Notes: generated from the sequence alone by a model not told the origin. Counted from the stretch's first letter, positions 33,512 to 44,820 are shown. The stretch is DNA of 64,000 bases from Agapetus fuscipes (GCA_951799405.1 OX637332.1:4097001-4161000), one strand, 5' to 3'. Made by a program: numbers and translations.

Positions 33512-33800
33512 CAATCTAAGTTGCAAGGGCATATTTCAAATTAAAATTCAGGTTAAATGTACACCCACAAACCGACAGACACGTGTAATAATTATATTAA
33601 TATATTTTGGTGGGCGCTGTTTTTTGTATACATCACACCTAAAAAGCCCCGTGAGTTTGCGCTTACACATATTGCACATGTATTAACAAAATACGTGTGC
33701 AATATTACATGCAGCATGTGTGAGCGCAACTTACACGTGTCTGCTTGTGGACAAGCAATAAATATGAATCTGAAATGTTAAAATAAATCTTCGAAAGTAA
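33512..33800. repeat. Inverted family E halves around a LINE-tail piece
   Basis: 33512-33588 is the minus-strand 3' part of family E; 33589-33652 is a minus-strand CR1-like LINE or family B tail (GGTGGGCGCTGTTTTTTGTA); GTTTGCGCTTACACATATTG resumes family E; from about 33690 plus-strand family E sequence follows (GCATGTGTGAGCGCAACTTA). Confidence 0.6.
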
Positions 33801-34330
33801 ATTTTCGATTCAAGATTCAAAAGTTCTTTTATGGCTCTTTTCAATAGGGCCTGTATTTCAAAATATGTATATTTTTTTCTCAAAAATATCCTTGAAATAT
33901 TTTGTTTCAAATTAGAACTAAAAAAAAAAAAAAAATCTGTAATGATATTTTAAAATGGTTTTATTATTTGGAACTATTCCTTACCAGAAATTTATGTAAT
34001 TTATTAGAAAAAATATTTTTTTGTAGATAATAAACAATATTGTTGAGTCATTATTTAAGTATTGAATACACATTATTGCATTGCTTTTGTTATTGTTATT
34101 GATTGTACGAGTTTTTATTGAACTATTATTAAACAGTCTTTACGTTTCATGAATAATTGCATGTCTATTATCCGATAATAAAGAAAAAAAAGTAAACAAA
34201 AATGTACTTTTATTTGTTTTCATACTTTAACTGCCCTTATAATTAAAATAACGAATGCACACGGCACAAAATTAAATAAAAATTGTGATGTCACTTGGCT
34301 GGGTTGTCAGGGATAATATTTTATTATTGG

Positions 34331-34860
34331 TTCCTTGTCTAATATGTTGTATGAGACTGACCCCTCATGCTGTACAAACTTTGGTAACTTTTGCCAATGC
34401 CTCCTCGTTTTCAGGTAAAAGCTGCAGGAGAAGCTGCAAGGCTGATTTTCGTGCGAGGTTTTGTTTATTTTTCAAAAAAATGTGTGAGAGCGAATTTACA
34501 GGTCAATAAATATAAACCCTCATTGTCAACATATTACCTTTGGGGCCGTCCATAAATTACGTCATCGATTTTGGCAGATTTTCGATCCCCCCCCCCCCTT
34601 ACAATCATCCTATAGTCATTATCTAACGACCCCCTCCCCCCCTCTTGCTGTAATAATGGATGAGCTTAATAATTAATAATGTAATATTACTTACATAATA
34701 TTTTGTATATTTTGTAGAAATTGGTATTTACAAGAACGACGTCACTTTTGGTACTCGTACATCATTTGCCATCATCCGCAGACCAGACTCCCCCCCCCTC
34801 TTAATGCGAATGACGCTATATATGGACAGCCCCTTTGCAACTTTGATTATGGATTTTATA
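34331..34860 (+). repeat. Family E copy split by a MITE
   Basis: A diverged 5' part (TTCCTTGTCTAATATGTTG) runs to 34541. The tail TTTGCAACTTTGATTATGG resumes at 34834 after the MITE. Confidence 0.65.
34542..34833. mobile_element. MITE with GGGGCCGTCCATAAATTACG termini
   Basis: The left terminus GGGGCCGTCCATAAATTACG is mirrored by ATATATGGACAGCCCC on the right; TTT flanks both ends. The interior has poly-C runs (about 34589 and 34790) and no frame. Such termini are widespread in arthropods; its superfamily is not assigned here. Confidence 0.7.
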
Positions 34861-34959
34861 GGCAGCTGAGGATGCAAAAAAACCTAAAAAAAAAAAATCC
34901 TTTTCATCCTTTTACCATCCATGAATCCCTTTACCCCGAGTAGCATTTCCTAAATACTC

Positions 34960-35230
34960 AAACATCGTGCTGTAACTGGAACTCTGTCGCCATTTCCGGT
35001 GGTGGCGCGAGAGCCTCTACATATTTACTTCCATTTTTTCCTATCCTTGGATACCTCTTTCAATTCAATCATATCCATCACCTTTTTCATCAATTTCCTT
35101 CTTTTACAATCACTTTATGTATCCCATTCTTTCACAATTTTACCTATCTGATTACAGTTACAGTTTACAGTGATCCAGCCATACTTTTCTCGGTCTTCCC
35201 TTCCACATTTTCTCTGTTATGCTATTTTTT
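34960..35230 (-). pseudogene. Degraded LINE C-terminal piece (RTE-like)
   Basis: Minus-strand pieces KRRKLMKKVMDMI and KEVSKDRK match the block at 42098. A short TTACAG duplication near 35155 breaks the frame. Confidence 0.65.
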
Positions 35231-35502
35231 TAACAATCCTTTTATTTATGCACCTCTTGATACAAAAAAAGCTTAAAAATCAATGAAAATAAACTGGATT
35301 AATTTAAAATACATATGAAATGCAAAAACACTAAATAATCATTGGCATTGCAAGCGACCTACTTGAAGTCTTATCATTTTCATATCGTAAAATATTTAGC
35401 GATCAAAGTATTTTGAATAATGGGCCAGGGAAGTGAGTAGGTACGCAGAATGAATAATAATTATCATACAATGCTATTCATGTAAGTATAAACTTAAAAA
35501 AC

Positions 35503-35991
35503 CCACCCCACATCAGACGCAAGGGGGTTTCGAGAGTCGAGAGGCAGAAGGCTCTAACGTGCACACAGCACTGCATTTACGGAAGTGGCTTTTCATCACA
35601 GCAGCGCCTGAAGTCGAGACACAGCTTCCTTAGTTCCGTGCAGCTCTTGTCTACGGATCCAGTGGCGGAGAGATTGCGAATGTGGAAAGAGGAATGCCCT
35701 GAGAGCTTTGTGCAGCCTGCAGAGAACCTACCTCCAGGAAAGAACCTCGAGTGGCCCGTGTGGAAATCTATGAACAGATTGAGGACCAATGTTGGAAGAG
35801 CCCGGGCCAACATGTTGACCTGGGGATTTCTGGGACGGGAGGACTCTACACTATGTGAGTGTGGAGCTCAGCAAACTATGGAGCACCTGCGGTGTTGTCC
35901 CTCCTGTCCGACAAGCTGCTCCATGGATGATCTCTTTGCGGGAAACCAAAGAGCTGTAGACATTGCTCGTTACTGGGCCAATACGGTGTGA
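35503..35991 (+). pseudogene. LINE-type ORF terminus with RTNVGRARANM...CECG motif
   Basis: An open frame of about 160 codons ending at the TGA at 35989-35991. It contains EWPVWKSMNRLRTNVGRA, MLTWGF and a Cys/His cluster CECGAQQTMEHLRCCPSC. This arrangement (R-T-x-x-G-R, then C-x-C-G...T-M-x-H) is typical of the C-terminal domain of arthropod non-LTR retrotransposon polyproteins. No upstream reverse transcriptase is present. It carries no stop across this length, so it may be fairly recent. Confidence 0.6.
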
Positions 35992-36024
35992 AGCTGACAC
36001 GAAGAAGAATAAGAACTTTAAAAA

Positions 36025-36110
36025 AATATAGAGTTTTATTTTCACACATTTAACATTTATTTCACCGTAAGTACTTTCGTCATTTTCAAGAGGACACTGT
36101 TACAAAATCG
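36025..36110 (-). ncRNA. Hammerhead-like element (H9), variant core
   Basis: One arm (GTGTGAAAATAAAACTC, minus) and GAAA with AGTACT ending in T (36078-36069) are clear, but the catalytic side reads CTTGAAAATGAC and helix II has collapsed. Probably not self-cleaving. Confidence 0.45.
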
Positions 36111-36379
36111 ACGAGAGAAAAAGCAGGAAGCAGCAGGAATCTGAACATTGATCAAATTATAAGAATTTCAATTGTTATCTTTACGTATTTCCAAAATCTC
36201 ACGTGTGTTTCAGGTCAACCGTGGAGTGAACTATTTCATTTTCTTATTCATTCTCCTTCAGACGTTGAAAGTATTCTAGAAAAAAAATCAACTATTCCTC
36301 AACCTTCAACCTTCAACTATTTGTATACAGAAATACACAGCGTTATCGCTACCTTAAAGGTAAAACTGAATTAGTACTT

Positions 36380-36626
36380 AATCTATATCTAAGCTGCAAA
36401 GATTTATATTAATTGAGATTCATATTTAACGCATTCCCACAAGCAGACATGTATAAGTTCACGCTAACAGATGCCGCATGAGGACCTACAATATAAAAAC
36501 CCAATCTCAAATGAACATAAGCCCTGCAACTCTTGCCGACCTTCCCTGAAACAGGGGTGACATTGGCGAAGTGAACCATTTTTTACAGTATGGGTGGTCA
36601 GCCTCATACCAACCTATAAGTCAAGT
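36380..36626 (-). repeat. Family E copy
   Basis: Full length on the minus strand. Confidence 0.88.
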
Positions 36627-36868
36627 AATACTGATTCACTGATTTGTGAAATCGTGGATTACACATTTTATTGTGTGTAACTTCTCACAGTAAGTAAATA
36701 AGCAAGTGCTCTGAAAACTTCTGCAGGGTTTTTACATTTTTTGTGTTTTCTCTTGTAGAAAATATAAAAAAATGTGCATTTATCTGAGAAACCCATGTTG
36801 GCTTGATATCTCTTCTTCAATTTTACCTAAGGTGTCGATATGTACGTATTGAGTTAATTTACATTTAA

Positions 36869-36935
36869 CTAGCAGACTGACCGTGCTGCGCACGGTTGTC
36901 TGCTAGGCCCTTCGGGCAGTGTAAGTCTGGCTTCG
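36869..36935 (-). mobile_element. Possible Helitron 3' end
   Basis: On the minus strand a GC-rich hairpin CCGTGC-GCA-GCACGG (36895-36881) is followed by eight bases and CTAG (36872-36869), then T: the order of a Helitron 3' terminus (hairpin, CTRR, insertion before T). Just upstream is a second small hairpin, GCCCGAAGGGC. The 5' TC end was not found. Confidence 0.4.
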
Positions 36936-37033
36936 CAATAATTTTTCCTCACACCTCCTTCATAGTAATGAAATGCTTTAAGAAGTAATTTGAAAAAAAA
37001 ATTGCGGTAAAAGGGTTATTTAGTTCTTTCATG

Positions 37034-38540
37034 TTCTGAGTATCTTGTATGAAGCATGAGGTATGAGGCTGACCTCCCATACCTAAAAAATGTTCACTGA
37101 ACGAATGTTTCTTTGTTCCTGAAAAGGTCGGCAAAATTGCAGGGCTTATGGTCAAGAGAGGCTGAAATTTTTATTTGTAATTACACATGCAGCGTTTGTA
37201 AGCGCAAACTCACTCATGTCTGCTTGGGGGCATGCATTCAATATGAATTATAAAATGTATGTATGCAACTTAGATTTATATTCTAAAATTAAAAACATCA
37301 AGTGCCACAATTATATGTTAGCGTGAAAGAACATTTGCCAGCTTGTGGGTGTGCATTGTATTTGAATCATCAAAACTCTTTTTGCAACTTAAGATTATAA
37401 ATTAAGATAACCGTTGTTTAAGGATTTTTCAAACCCAAACTCCTTGACCTAAGGGTTAGTATGAGGCTTACCACCCATATCGCATAAATGGGTTCACTTA
37501 ACTAATGTTCCCCCTCTTTCTGAATAGGTCGGCAAAAGTTGCATGGCTTATGGTTATGAGAGGCTGAAATTTTTATTTGTAATTACACATGCAGCATTTG
37601 TAAGCGCTAAGTCACTCATGTCTGCTTGGGGGCATGCATTGAATATGAATTATAAAATGTATGTATGCAACTTAGATTTATATTCTAAAATTAAAAACAT
37701 CAAGTGCCACAATTAAATGTTAGCGTGAAATGACATTTGCCAGTTTGTGGGCGTGCATTCAATTTGAATCATCAAATAACTTTTTTTGCAACTTTAGATT
37801 ATAAATTAAATTTAACATTGTTGAAGGATTTTTTAAACTCAAATCCTTGACGGATAGGTAAGTATGAGCTTGAATACCCATATCGCAAAAAATGGTTCAC
37901 TTGACAAATGTTTCCCCTGTTTTTGAAAAGGTTGGCAAAAGTTGCAGGGCTTATGTTCATTAGAGGCCTTAATTTTAATTTGTAAGTTAACATGCAGCAT
38001 TTATAAGCGCGAACCCACTCATGTCTCCAGGGGGGCATGCATTGAATATGAATTATAAAAGTTATTGTATCTGTGCAACTTAGATTATATATTCTAATAT
38101 TTAAAAAAAATCAAGCGCCACAACTATATGTTAGCGTGAAATGACATTTGCCAGTTTGTGGGCGTGCATTCAATTTGAATCATCAAATAACTTTTTTTGC
38201 AACTTTAGATTATAAATTAAGATTACCATTGTTTAAGAATTTTTCAAACTCAAATTCCTTGACTTAAGGGTTAGTATGAGGCTTACCACCCATATCGCAT
38301 AAATGGGTTCACTTAACAAATGTGTCCCCTGTTTCTGAAAAGGTCAGCAAAAGTTGCAGGGCTTATGGTCATGAGAGGCTGAAATTTTTATTTGTAAATA
38401 CACATGCAGCATTTGTAAGCGCAAACTCACTCGTGTCTCCGTGCAGGAGTGCATTGAATATAAATTATAAAATATGTTAATGCGTCTATGCAACTTAGAT
38501 TGTATATTGTAATAATACTTTAAAAAAATTAAATGCCGCA
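37034..38540 (+). repeat. Tandem array of a family E-derived unit, about 402-418 bp
   Basis: Each unit has a family E relative (GGGTTAGTATGAGGCTTACC; TCGGCAAAAGTTGCA; ACTCATGTCTGCTTGGGGGC) plus a spacer with CAAGTGCCACAATTA and TTTGCCAGTTTGTGGGCGTG. The spacer block recurs at 37301, 37703, 38114 and 38532, about 3.5 units. The shared changes show that the array grew by local duplication rather than by separate insertions. Confidence 0.85.
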
Positions 38541-38920
38541 ATAAGTACGGTTTCATATAAAAAGTTGACCGAATCGATCATTATTTCTAAAAAATACATG
38601 TTATAACTGGTTGAAGTATAATTTTGAAATAAATAAAGAATATAGGTAGGTACTCAACGGAATTCAACCGAAAAATAATCGACTTGGCAATGGCAACGAT
38701 GGCAACTTTGAAGCCTGTTGAAGTGCTGGCAATTTATTTGAAATTCGAATGTCAAAATGAGTTTTGTTTCTCGCATAGGTTTTACATAAAAAGGTGTTGT
38801 GATTGATCATGTTTATTTATTTAAAAAACAACAATTTAAAATCTACTAATGATGAGGAAGCACATCCCAAGTCCTGAACAATATTTGTTGTGAATATGAC
38901 GTGCATCTGTTTAGGAGTTC
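38541..38920. other. No gene recognised
   Basis: AT-rich sequence before the mariner remnant. Confidence 0.35.
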
Positions 38921-39308
38921 TTCAGTTTGAATGCCATTAACGCACAACTATTTTGTATGGGGAGGCCGTTGCATTTTATAAAGATAAGGGATTACAGTAC
39001 ATATGTGCCATTTTGTTCGTAGGCTATCTGCCATCTTGTAGGTAGAGATTTAATAAATTAAGAGAGTTTGGCTGGGAGGTGTTAATGAATCCGCCATATA
39101 GCTCTGACCTTGCACCTTCAGATTTTCACCTGTTTTGGTCTCTTTTTTAAGCTGTGTCAGGTTAACATCAAGAGAGGACTGCCAAAACCACTTGTTGCGT
39201 TTTTTTGATCAGAAGTCCCAATTTTTTTACAGCAACGGGATCATGTCTCTACTTATAAGATGACAGATAGTCTACGAACAAACAAATAGGCATATATGTA
39301 CTGTAATT
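38921..39308 (+). pseudogene. mariner transposase remnant with internal inverted repeats
   Basis: In one frame 39053-39150 reads LREFGWEVLMNPPYSSDLAP then SDFHLFWSLF, the conserved mariner block around the last catalytic Asp (PPYSPDLAPSD). Fragments resembling the preceding INAQL region lie near 38950. Around it, CAGTACATATGTGCC (38995) and its complement (ending 39303), continued by TTCGTAGGCTATCTG-type matches, form inverted repeats flanked by TA on both sides. It is a dead deletion derivative with several stops. Confidence 0.7.
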
Positions 39309-39389
39309 CAATGTAAATTAACTTGGAAAAAAAAATACTTGAATTTTCATATAAAATGCGAAGACACTTTTCCCCCAACTTATTATGAT

Positions 39390-39540
39390 TTTTGTGCTCA
39401 CCCCGGAATCGAATCCACGATCTTCCATTTTAGAGGCTGAAGTGATAACCACTAGACTATGGACTGATCAACAAATGGTAAATAGTACGGGCTCGTAAAC
39501 GGAAGGTTGTACGTGCAATTCTCGGAGGAGCAGTAAATGA
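39390..39540. repeat. Two family B head fragments in opposite orientation
   Basis: 39390-39472 is the minus-strand head (GGAATCGAATCCACGATC; AACCACTAGACTATGGAC). 39483-39540 is a plus-strand piece (GGCTCGTAAACGGAAGGTTG; AATTCTCGGAGGAGCA). Confidence 0.65.
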
Positions 39541-40018
39541 AAAAATTATGTTCCACCTGAAAATAACAAAAATTTAAACAAACTCTTATTACATTTATAA
39601 GAGGATCACATTTTCTTCTATGAATTATTGTTCTCAGAAGAAACTCTTTACTTCTCTTCCAGCTGGATAATAGGTTCTTCAGTACCCCGAGTGTAAAACT
39701 TTGCGCAAACTTACTTCATCGAAAAAAATGTATGAAAAGTAAGTCACTCTCTAGGAGTGCCGTGGTACATTCCGCTCATTTTCGATTTACGCAATAGAGG
39801 TACGTTTTACTCAATGTCTTATACTTGGAGTACTGTAGGGAGGTACTTAGCTTTGTTATGGCAGTGCACTGGGGAAACTTGACTGAAGACATTGTGATAT
39901 TAAATTAAAGGCAAGGCTACCTGAAGGAATAGAGCAGTAAGAAATGGAGAAAAGGAGAAAGTAAGTAAGTGCCTTTACCTACATTAGCTCTGAAAGCATG
40001 TGGTCTAGAGCATGTATA
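39541..40018. other. No gene recognised
   Basis: Mixed composition; no frame or repeat family identified. Confidence 0.4.
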
Positions 40019-40019
40019 A

Positions 40020-40348
40020 CGCAAACGTTTCCAAGCTTCAGGTACAGTGTAACTTCTTGCCCCGTTATCCCCGAAGTGTTTCGCACATGGCGAGTGGAAC
40101 CTGTGTATTTTTTACAGGTAAGGACGCCGGCGTTACACCAACCACTTCAGTTAAAGTGGGGGTTTTCCAGCTCCCGAGGTGGCTGGTACACATTTCTCAC
40201 GAAGGCTGAGCAAACCTTGCCGGTATTTTATTGTGGGTTTTGAAATAAACACCGAAACGGGAAATCGTTTCTGACACCCTCGGTGGGATTCAAACCCGAG
40301 CACACGGCATGGAATGCAAGCACTCTACTAACTGAGCCATCGACCGGA
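40020..40348 (-). repeat. Family A SINE, full length
   Basis: Complete from GTAACTTCTTGCCCCG to the head (GGGATTCAAACCCGAGC; CTAACTGAGCCATCGACCGG). Confidence 0.85.
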
Positions 40349-40397
40349 CTGTGTGACATGTGAAATTTTAATACACAAAGCTACGGTAATTGCAACT

Positions 40398-40590
40398 TAA
40401 CTGCACTCATTGTGTAACTTTTAACCAATCTGTCCCAGAAAGGATCGCATGTTGTGAGTGAAAACTGTTTCTTTCCAGAAATAAGAAGTTTGACCTTATG
40501 CCATGCACTTCACTTGAAGAGGGATTTTCCTTCTTCGAGAGCACAGGCTCTCGTTTATTTATTAAGGCTGAGTAAACCTTCAAATTTCTT
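40398..40590 (-). repeat. Family A SINE, old and diverged
   Basis: ATCGCATGTTGTGAGTG, TTATGCCATGCACTTCACTT and AAGGCTGAGTAAACCTT are recognisable. Confidence 0.5.
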
Positions 40591-40648
40591 ACTCTATTGT
40601 TGAAGGTTAAACCTTAACCTCGGTTTTGAACCAGATAACTACAATGAT

Positions 40649-40887
40649 TACTAAGGTTGGTATGAGGCTGACCACCCATACTGTAAAAAATGGTTCACTT
40701 TGCCAATGTCACCCCTGTGTCAGGGAAGGTCGGCCAAAGTTGTAGGGCTTATGTTCATTTGAGGTTTGGATTTTATTCGTAAGTTCACATTTAGCATTTG
40801 TAAGCGCGAACTACACGTGTTTGTTTTTGGGCATACATTTGAGAGCTTCAAATGAATATATCCTTGCAACTTAGATTATAGATTACT
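40649..40887 (+). repeat. Family E copy
   Basis: Lacks the first 10-15 bp; otherwise full, TTATAGA tail. Confidence 0.85.
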
Positions 40888-41290
40888 AAATTCCTCTTGT
40901 ATTTTATCACAGAAATTAAAACAACAACAAAAAAATAACTGTGTCAAACATTATTTGAATAAACAATTAAAATTGTTCATCGAAGTACACTTTTATTTTA
41001 CATAGAAGCTATTTCCATTAAATTTTCCAATTTCATTTGTAGAAAAGCTTTTTTGAAAAGCATTATATTCCTGTACGAGACAATTTCAATTTAAATTTTT
41101 CATAGCGCATTAAAAATAGAACCTTATCTCTTTGTACTGATTGAAAGACGGGTTCACGTTTATAAAATACATACATAGCTATATATAATAATTTAATGTA
41201 TAGCTTGCAAAAACACATTGTATAAGCGAGGTATTTGTATAAAAGAAAACGGGGGAAGTATTTAAATTTAGAAATGTAATTTAAAAAAAA

Positions 41291-41615
41291 AAACGCAACT
41301 AAGTTACACATATAGTGTAACTTCTTGCCGCTTTATCCCCGAAGGGGTCGCATGTGGCGAGTTGAACCTTTTTAATTTTATAGGTAAGGAGGTCGGCCTT
41401 ACGCCAACCACTTCAGTTGAAGTGGGGGTTTCCCAGCTCCTGAGAGGGATGGTACTCATTTCTTGTGAAGGCTGAGTAAGCCTTGCCGGTATTTTATTTC
41501 GGGGTTTGAAATAAACACCGAAACGGGAAATCATTTCTGACACCCTCGGTGGGATTCGAACCCGAGCTCACGGCGTGGAATGCAAGCACTCTACCAACTG
41601 AGCTATCGACCGGAC
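41291..41615 (-). repeat. Family A SINE, full length
   Basis: Well-preserved copy with an intact head (CTACCAACTGAGCTATCGAC; GGGATTCGAACCCGAGC) and a 3' end AAACGCAACTAAG. Confidence 0.88.
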
Positions 41616-41656
41616 TTTACTTAAGTGTATATAATATATATATATTTTTTTTTTAA

Positions 41657-41962
41657 GAACCCCTGTGCGGGAGACCCCTAGATTCTAGAGACTCTAGGGG
41701 TCTATGACACTTGTTGTAGTGCCGCAGAGGTGTACGAGCTTGGTCGTCGCTACAAATCGCCAATACTCAAGCAAGACCCAGTTGCTGTAAGGCTGGATGG
41801 ACCTTTGGTGACCGGTCATTGGTAAAGGTTTATGAATTTTTCAACCCAGCGAAGAGCGAATTTGAAAATATAAATGGTATATATTTTGTGCTTCGCCGGG
41901 ATTCGACCCACAACCTTCCCATTCAGAGTCCGCAGTGTTACCACTGAGCTACGGACCGGTCT
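41657..41962 (-). repeat. Family B SINE with type-2 tail
   Basis: The head is at 41895-41962 and the body down to GTACGAGCTTGG. The 3' end is the alternative tail CTCTGCGGCACTACAACAAG ... CTCCCGCACAGGGG followed by an A-rich run. It has no LINE-like tail. Confidence 0.82.
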
Positions 41963-41987
41963 CAATAATGGTGAGTTTATAGCTTCC

Positions 41988-42091
41988 TTAGAGCCCCATT
42001 TCGTAATGCAGTCAATTCAAGGGCGCTTGTGCATATCTAATCTAATCTAATCTAAGATTAGATTAGATTATTACAAAATGGGGCTCTAAGA
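41988..42091. repeat. Inverted repeat with opposed TCTAA/TTAGA tails
   Basis: TAGAGCCCCATTTCGTAAT and ATTACAAAATGGGGCTCTA enclose three TCTAA units running straight into TTAGA units (42036-42075). It looks like a short foldback element whose spacer includes two opposed family E tails. Confidence 0.6.
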
Positions 42092-42097
42092 AAGCTT

Positions 42098-42275
42098 ACC
42101 TCTTTCCTGACATACCTCTTTCAATTCATTCATATCCATCACCTTTTTCATGCATTTTTTTCTTTTGCGCTCACTTTGTATATCCCATTCTTTCACAATC
42201 TCCTCAATCAGATCACTCCATACTTTTCTCGGTCGTCCCTTCCTTCTTTTTCCTTTCACACATTCTTCGTTTGGA
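42098..42275 (-). pseudogene. LINE C-terminal piece (RTE-like), uninterrupted
   Basis: The minus strand gives an open stretch ECVKGKRRKGRPRKVWSDLI, EEIVKEWD and KKVMDMNELKEV, the least damaged of the four copies of this block. It resembles the GKRRRGRPRKRW region near the end of RTE-like polyproteins. Confidence 0.7.
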
Positions 42276-43486
42276 GAGTCGGTAAAGATTTTATTTTAAG
42301 TTTTTTGTGTGATTCTAAAATATGACCAGTCACTGTGTGTTTACTTAAATTTAAAAAAAGTCGCATTAAAAAACATTTTTAATGTAATCGCATTGTTTAT
42401 TTTCTTAAAATAATATATTGTGTAAGGGTATAAAAATATTGGCAAAATACTGAGTAAAAAAATAATAAACAAAAGCTTCCATAATGTAATACGATAAACA
42501 AGTTCGTGTAAGCCTGGTATATTTTTAAACTGTGGAAATTCCTTCGAAATCCATGTATACTCAGTTTAAAATCAACAGTATACCAAGTATAAAATTGCTA
42601 TAAGTATAACGACGCAACAAAGTCTTCGAGTATTTTAAATTTTATAGGAAAAATTATAGAGGCAATTTTTCAGTTTCATACAAAACTTTAATCACTCGAT
42701 GACTTTCTTACATCGTAAAAGTAAATTTTTTAACTTGATAAGATTCTTATAGGACACGAAAGTCATCGAATTTCAAATTTTACACGAAAAGTTAAAGGGT
42801 CGCTTTACATTTTTTAATACAAATTCGGAATACTCGATAACTTCTTTCCGTCGCAAAAATTTATACTGAAGATACAGTGAGAAATTTAACAGAGTACAAG
42901 AAAAAAGATTACTGTGTTAAGGGTTCTTAAATATAACATATCATTAATGTTTTGACTGTGATGGAAAAAAAAACAAATAAAAGTAAAGTTTTTTTCTTAA
43001 TAGTACAAATATAATAATAATTTATCAAAAGTTGTAGCTTTTTATTAACGTAGATTAATTAAAAAAGCCTTATTCATAATTCATGACTAACTTTTCATGT
43101 CTCTAAAAAATATATATTTACATGTTATTGATCTAAGGCACTTAATTTAATTTTGTTATCGCCTCATTCTTGAATAAGGCTTAGTGGAAAATTTAATAAT
43201 AGATTGTAAGCACCATTTTGTAGACAAGATTTTGGTAAAATCATCTACACAAAAAAAATATATAATATAAACTAGAATAACATAAAAGTTATATGGATGA
43301 AATGTTTTTACACTTAGTCCGAATACGATATAGTATAGGGATTAGTCTAGGAGTAATGCAGTACTTAATACTTAGTTTTGTGAATTCACGGGCATTTTCT
43401 TATGGTAAGAAAAGAATTACGATAAATTAGTTCTCCAATCAGAAAATATAGGAAATATGCTATGTGAGCATCACCTTGTCAACTCA
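42276..43486. other. AT-rich DNA, no gene recognised
   Basis: A short inverted repeat (TGGTATA / TATACCA) lies at 42517-42586; otherwise nothing. Confidence 0.4.
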
Positions 43487-43712
43487 TTCCCCCAGTACTT
43501 GTTTGGCGTATCAACCATTTGATTCAAAGATGTTCTTAAAATGAAATTGTCTTAAGAATCACATTCTACACAATCTGAGCAAAGAAAAAAATCGTTATAC
43601 GCTTTAGTATGAGAGCTTCTTAGTATGTTTTAAAAATACATATCCAGTTTTCTTAATCCACATTGGTCCAGTACACATACAAACATTGCTCATGTGAAAT
43701 TAATTCTGTTGG
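43487..43712. mobile_element. Family D MITE, right end eroded
   Basis: It starts TCCCCCAGTACTTGTTTGGC; internal CATTCTACACAATCTGAGC and CACATTGGTCCAGTACACAT. The right inverted terminus is not recognisable. Confidence 0.65.
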
Positions 43713-44023
43713 AGAGCACTTAGGTGACAATCTTACATAAATGGAACAGTAAACATATATAAACATATCGATACCTTAAAGGTAAAAAAAACTGAATTAT
43801 TTTCACATTAAGCTAACATGGGTTTCTCAAATCAATGCACATTTTTCCCATTCTCTATGAGAGAAATACACAAAAAAGTAGAAATCGTATTGTTAAGAAG
43901 TTTTTCATGAACATTTTCTTATTATTAGTTCACTTACTACGAGAAGTTACTCCCAATAATATGTTTTATCTACGATTTCTCAAATCTGTGATTCAGTATA
44001 TAATATTCATTAGATTTTGTAGG

Positions 44024-44165
44024 GTTTGTGTATTCATACAGTGAAAATTCATTTGATTTAAAATAAAATTATTTGTTTCTAAAACGTAGTTTTATTTTCA
44101 CAATAATATTTTATACCTCGAGCACTTTCGACCTTCAATACTCAGGTCATTATCAAGAGTATATA
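44024..44165 (-). ncRNA. Hammerhead-like element (H10), variant core
   Basis: It starts with the shared end block GTTTGTGTATTCATACAGTG. On the minus strand the catalytic side is CTTGATAATGACC, helix II GACC/GGTC, then GAAA and AGTGCTC (44129-44120). CTTGATAA is not the canonical CTGANGA, although the same variant pattern recurs at 36069 and 63650. Confidence 0.5.
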
Positions 44166-44193
44166 ATATTCAGTTATATAATATTCAGTAATA

Positions 44194-44433
44194 TTCCTTG
44201 ACTTATAGGTTGGTATGAGGCTGACCACCCATATTGTAAAAAATGGTTCACTTTGCCAATGTCACCCCTGTGTCAGGGAAGGTCGGCAAAAGTTGTATTC
44301 ATTTAAGGTTTGGATTTTATTTGTAAGTACCAATTCAGCATTTGTAAGCGCGAACTACACATGCTTGTTTGTGGGCATACATTTGAGAGCTTTAAATGAA
44401 TATATCCTTGCAACTTAGATTATAGATTATAGA
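44194..44433 (+). repeat. Family E copy
   Basis: A small deletion removes GGGGCTTATG; TTATAGA tail. Confidence 0.87.
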
Positions 44434-44571
44434 TATATAGTCGTTATCCCTTAGGAATGTTTTAACAATGTACGTAGTACGAAGTCCAGTTAAGTTAATG
44501 AATTACGACCTATTTTTTTTTTTTAAATACATTGACAAATTGTTCATAATGTGGTCAACAATAGTTATTTA

Positions 44572-44691
44572 TGCCACTGCCTAGTAATGATAGTCTTTGT
44601 AACACGAGTGCTAGTTTGTGCCATGAGGCGCAGCCGAATGGCACAATAGACAGCAAGAGTGTTACAAAGACTAATTACGTGCAGTGGCATA
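44572..44691. repeat. Foldback element, about 120 bp
   Basis: TGCCACTGC, TAGTCTTTGTAACAC on the left and GTGTTACAAAGACTA, GCAGTGGCA on the right make a nearly complete hairpin flanked by TA-rich DNA. Confidence 0.75.
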
Positions 44692-44820
44692 CAATACTTT
44701 TTCTACGACCATGAAATAAATAACAAAATAGTAAATAATAGTCATTATAATGTACTCGTCCATTTGAAGTAATTAATACCCCACCTTTGTCAAACCGTGT
44801 AATTTATCATTCCCCTCGAT

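Noticed and set aside
37034..38540. CRISPR-like array
   Set aside because: Units of about 400 bp, eukaryotic context and SINE-derived sequence; no short repeats with unique spacers.
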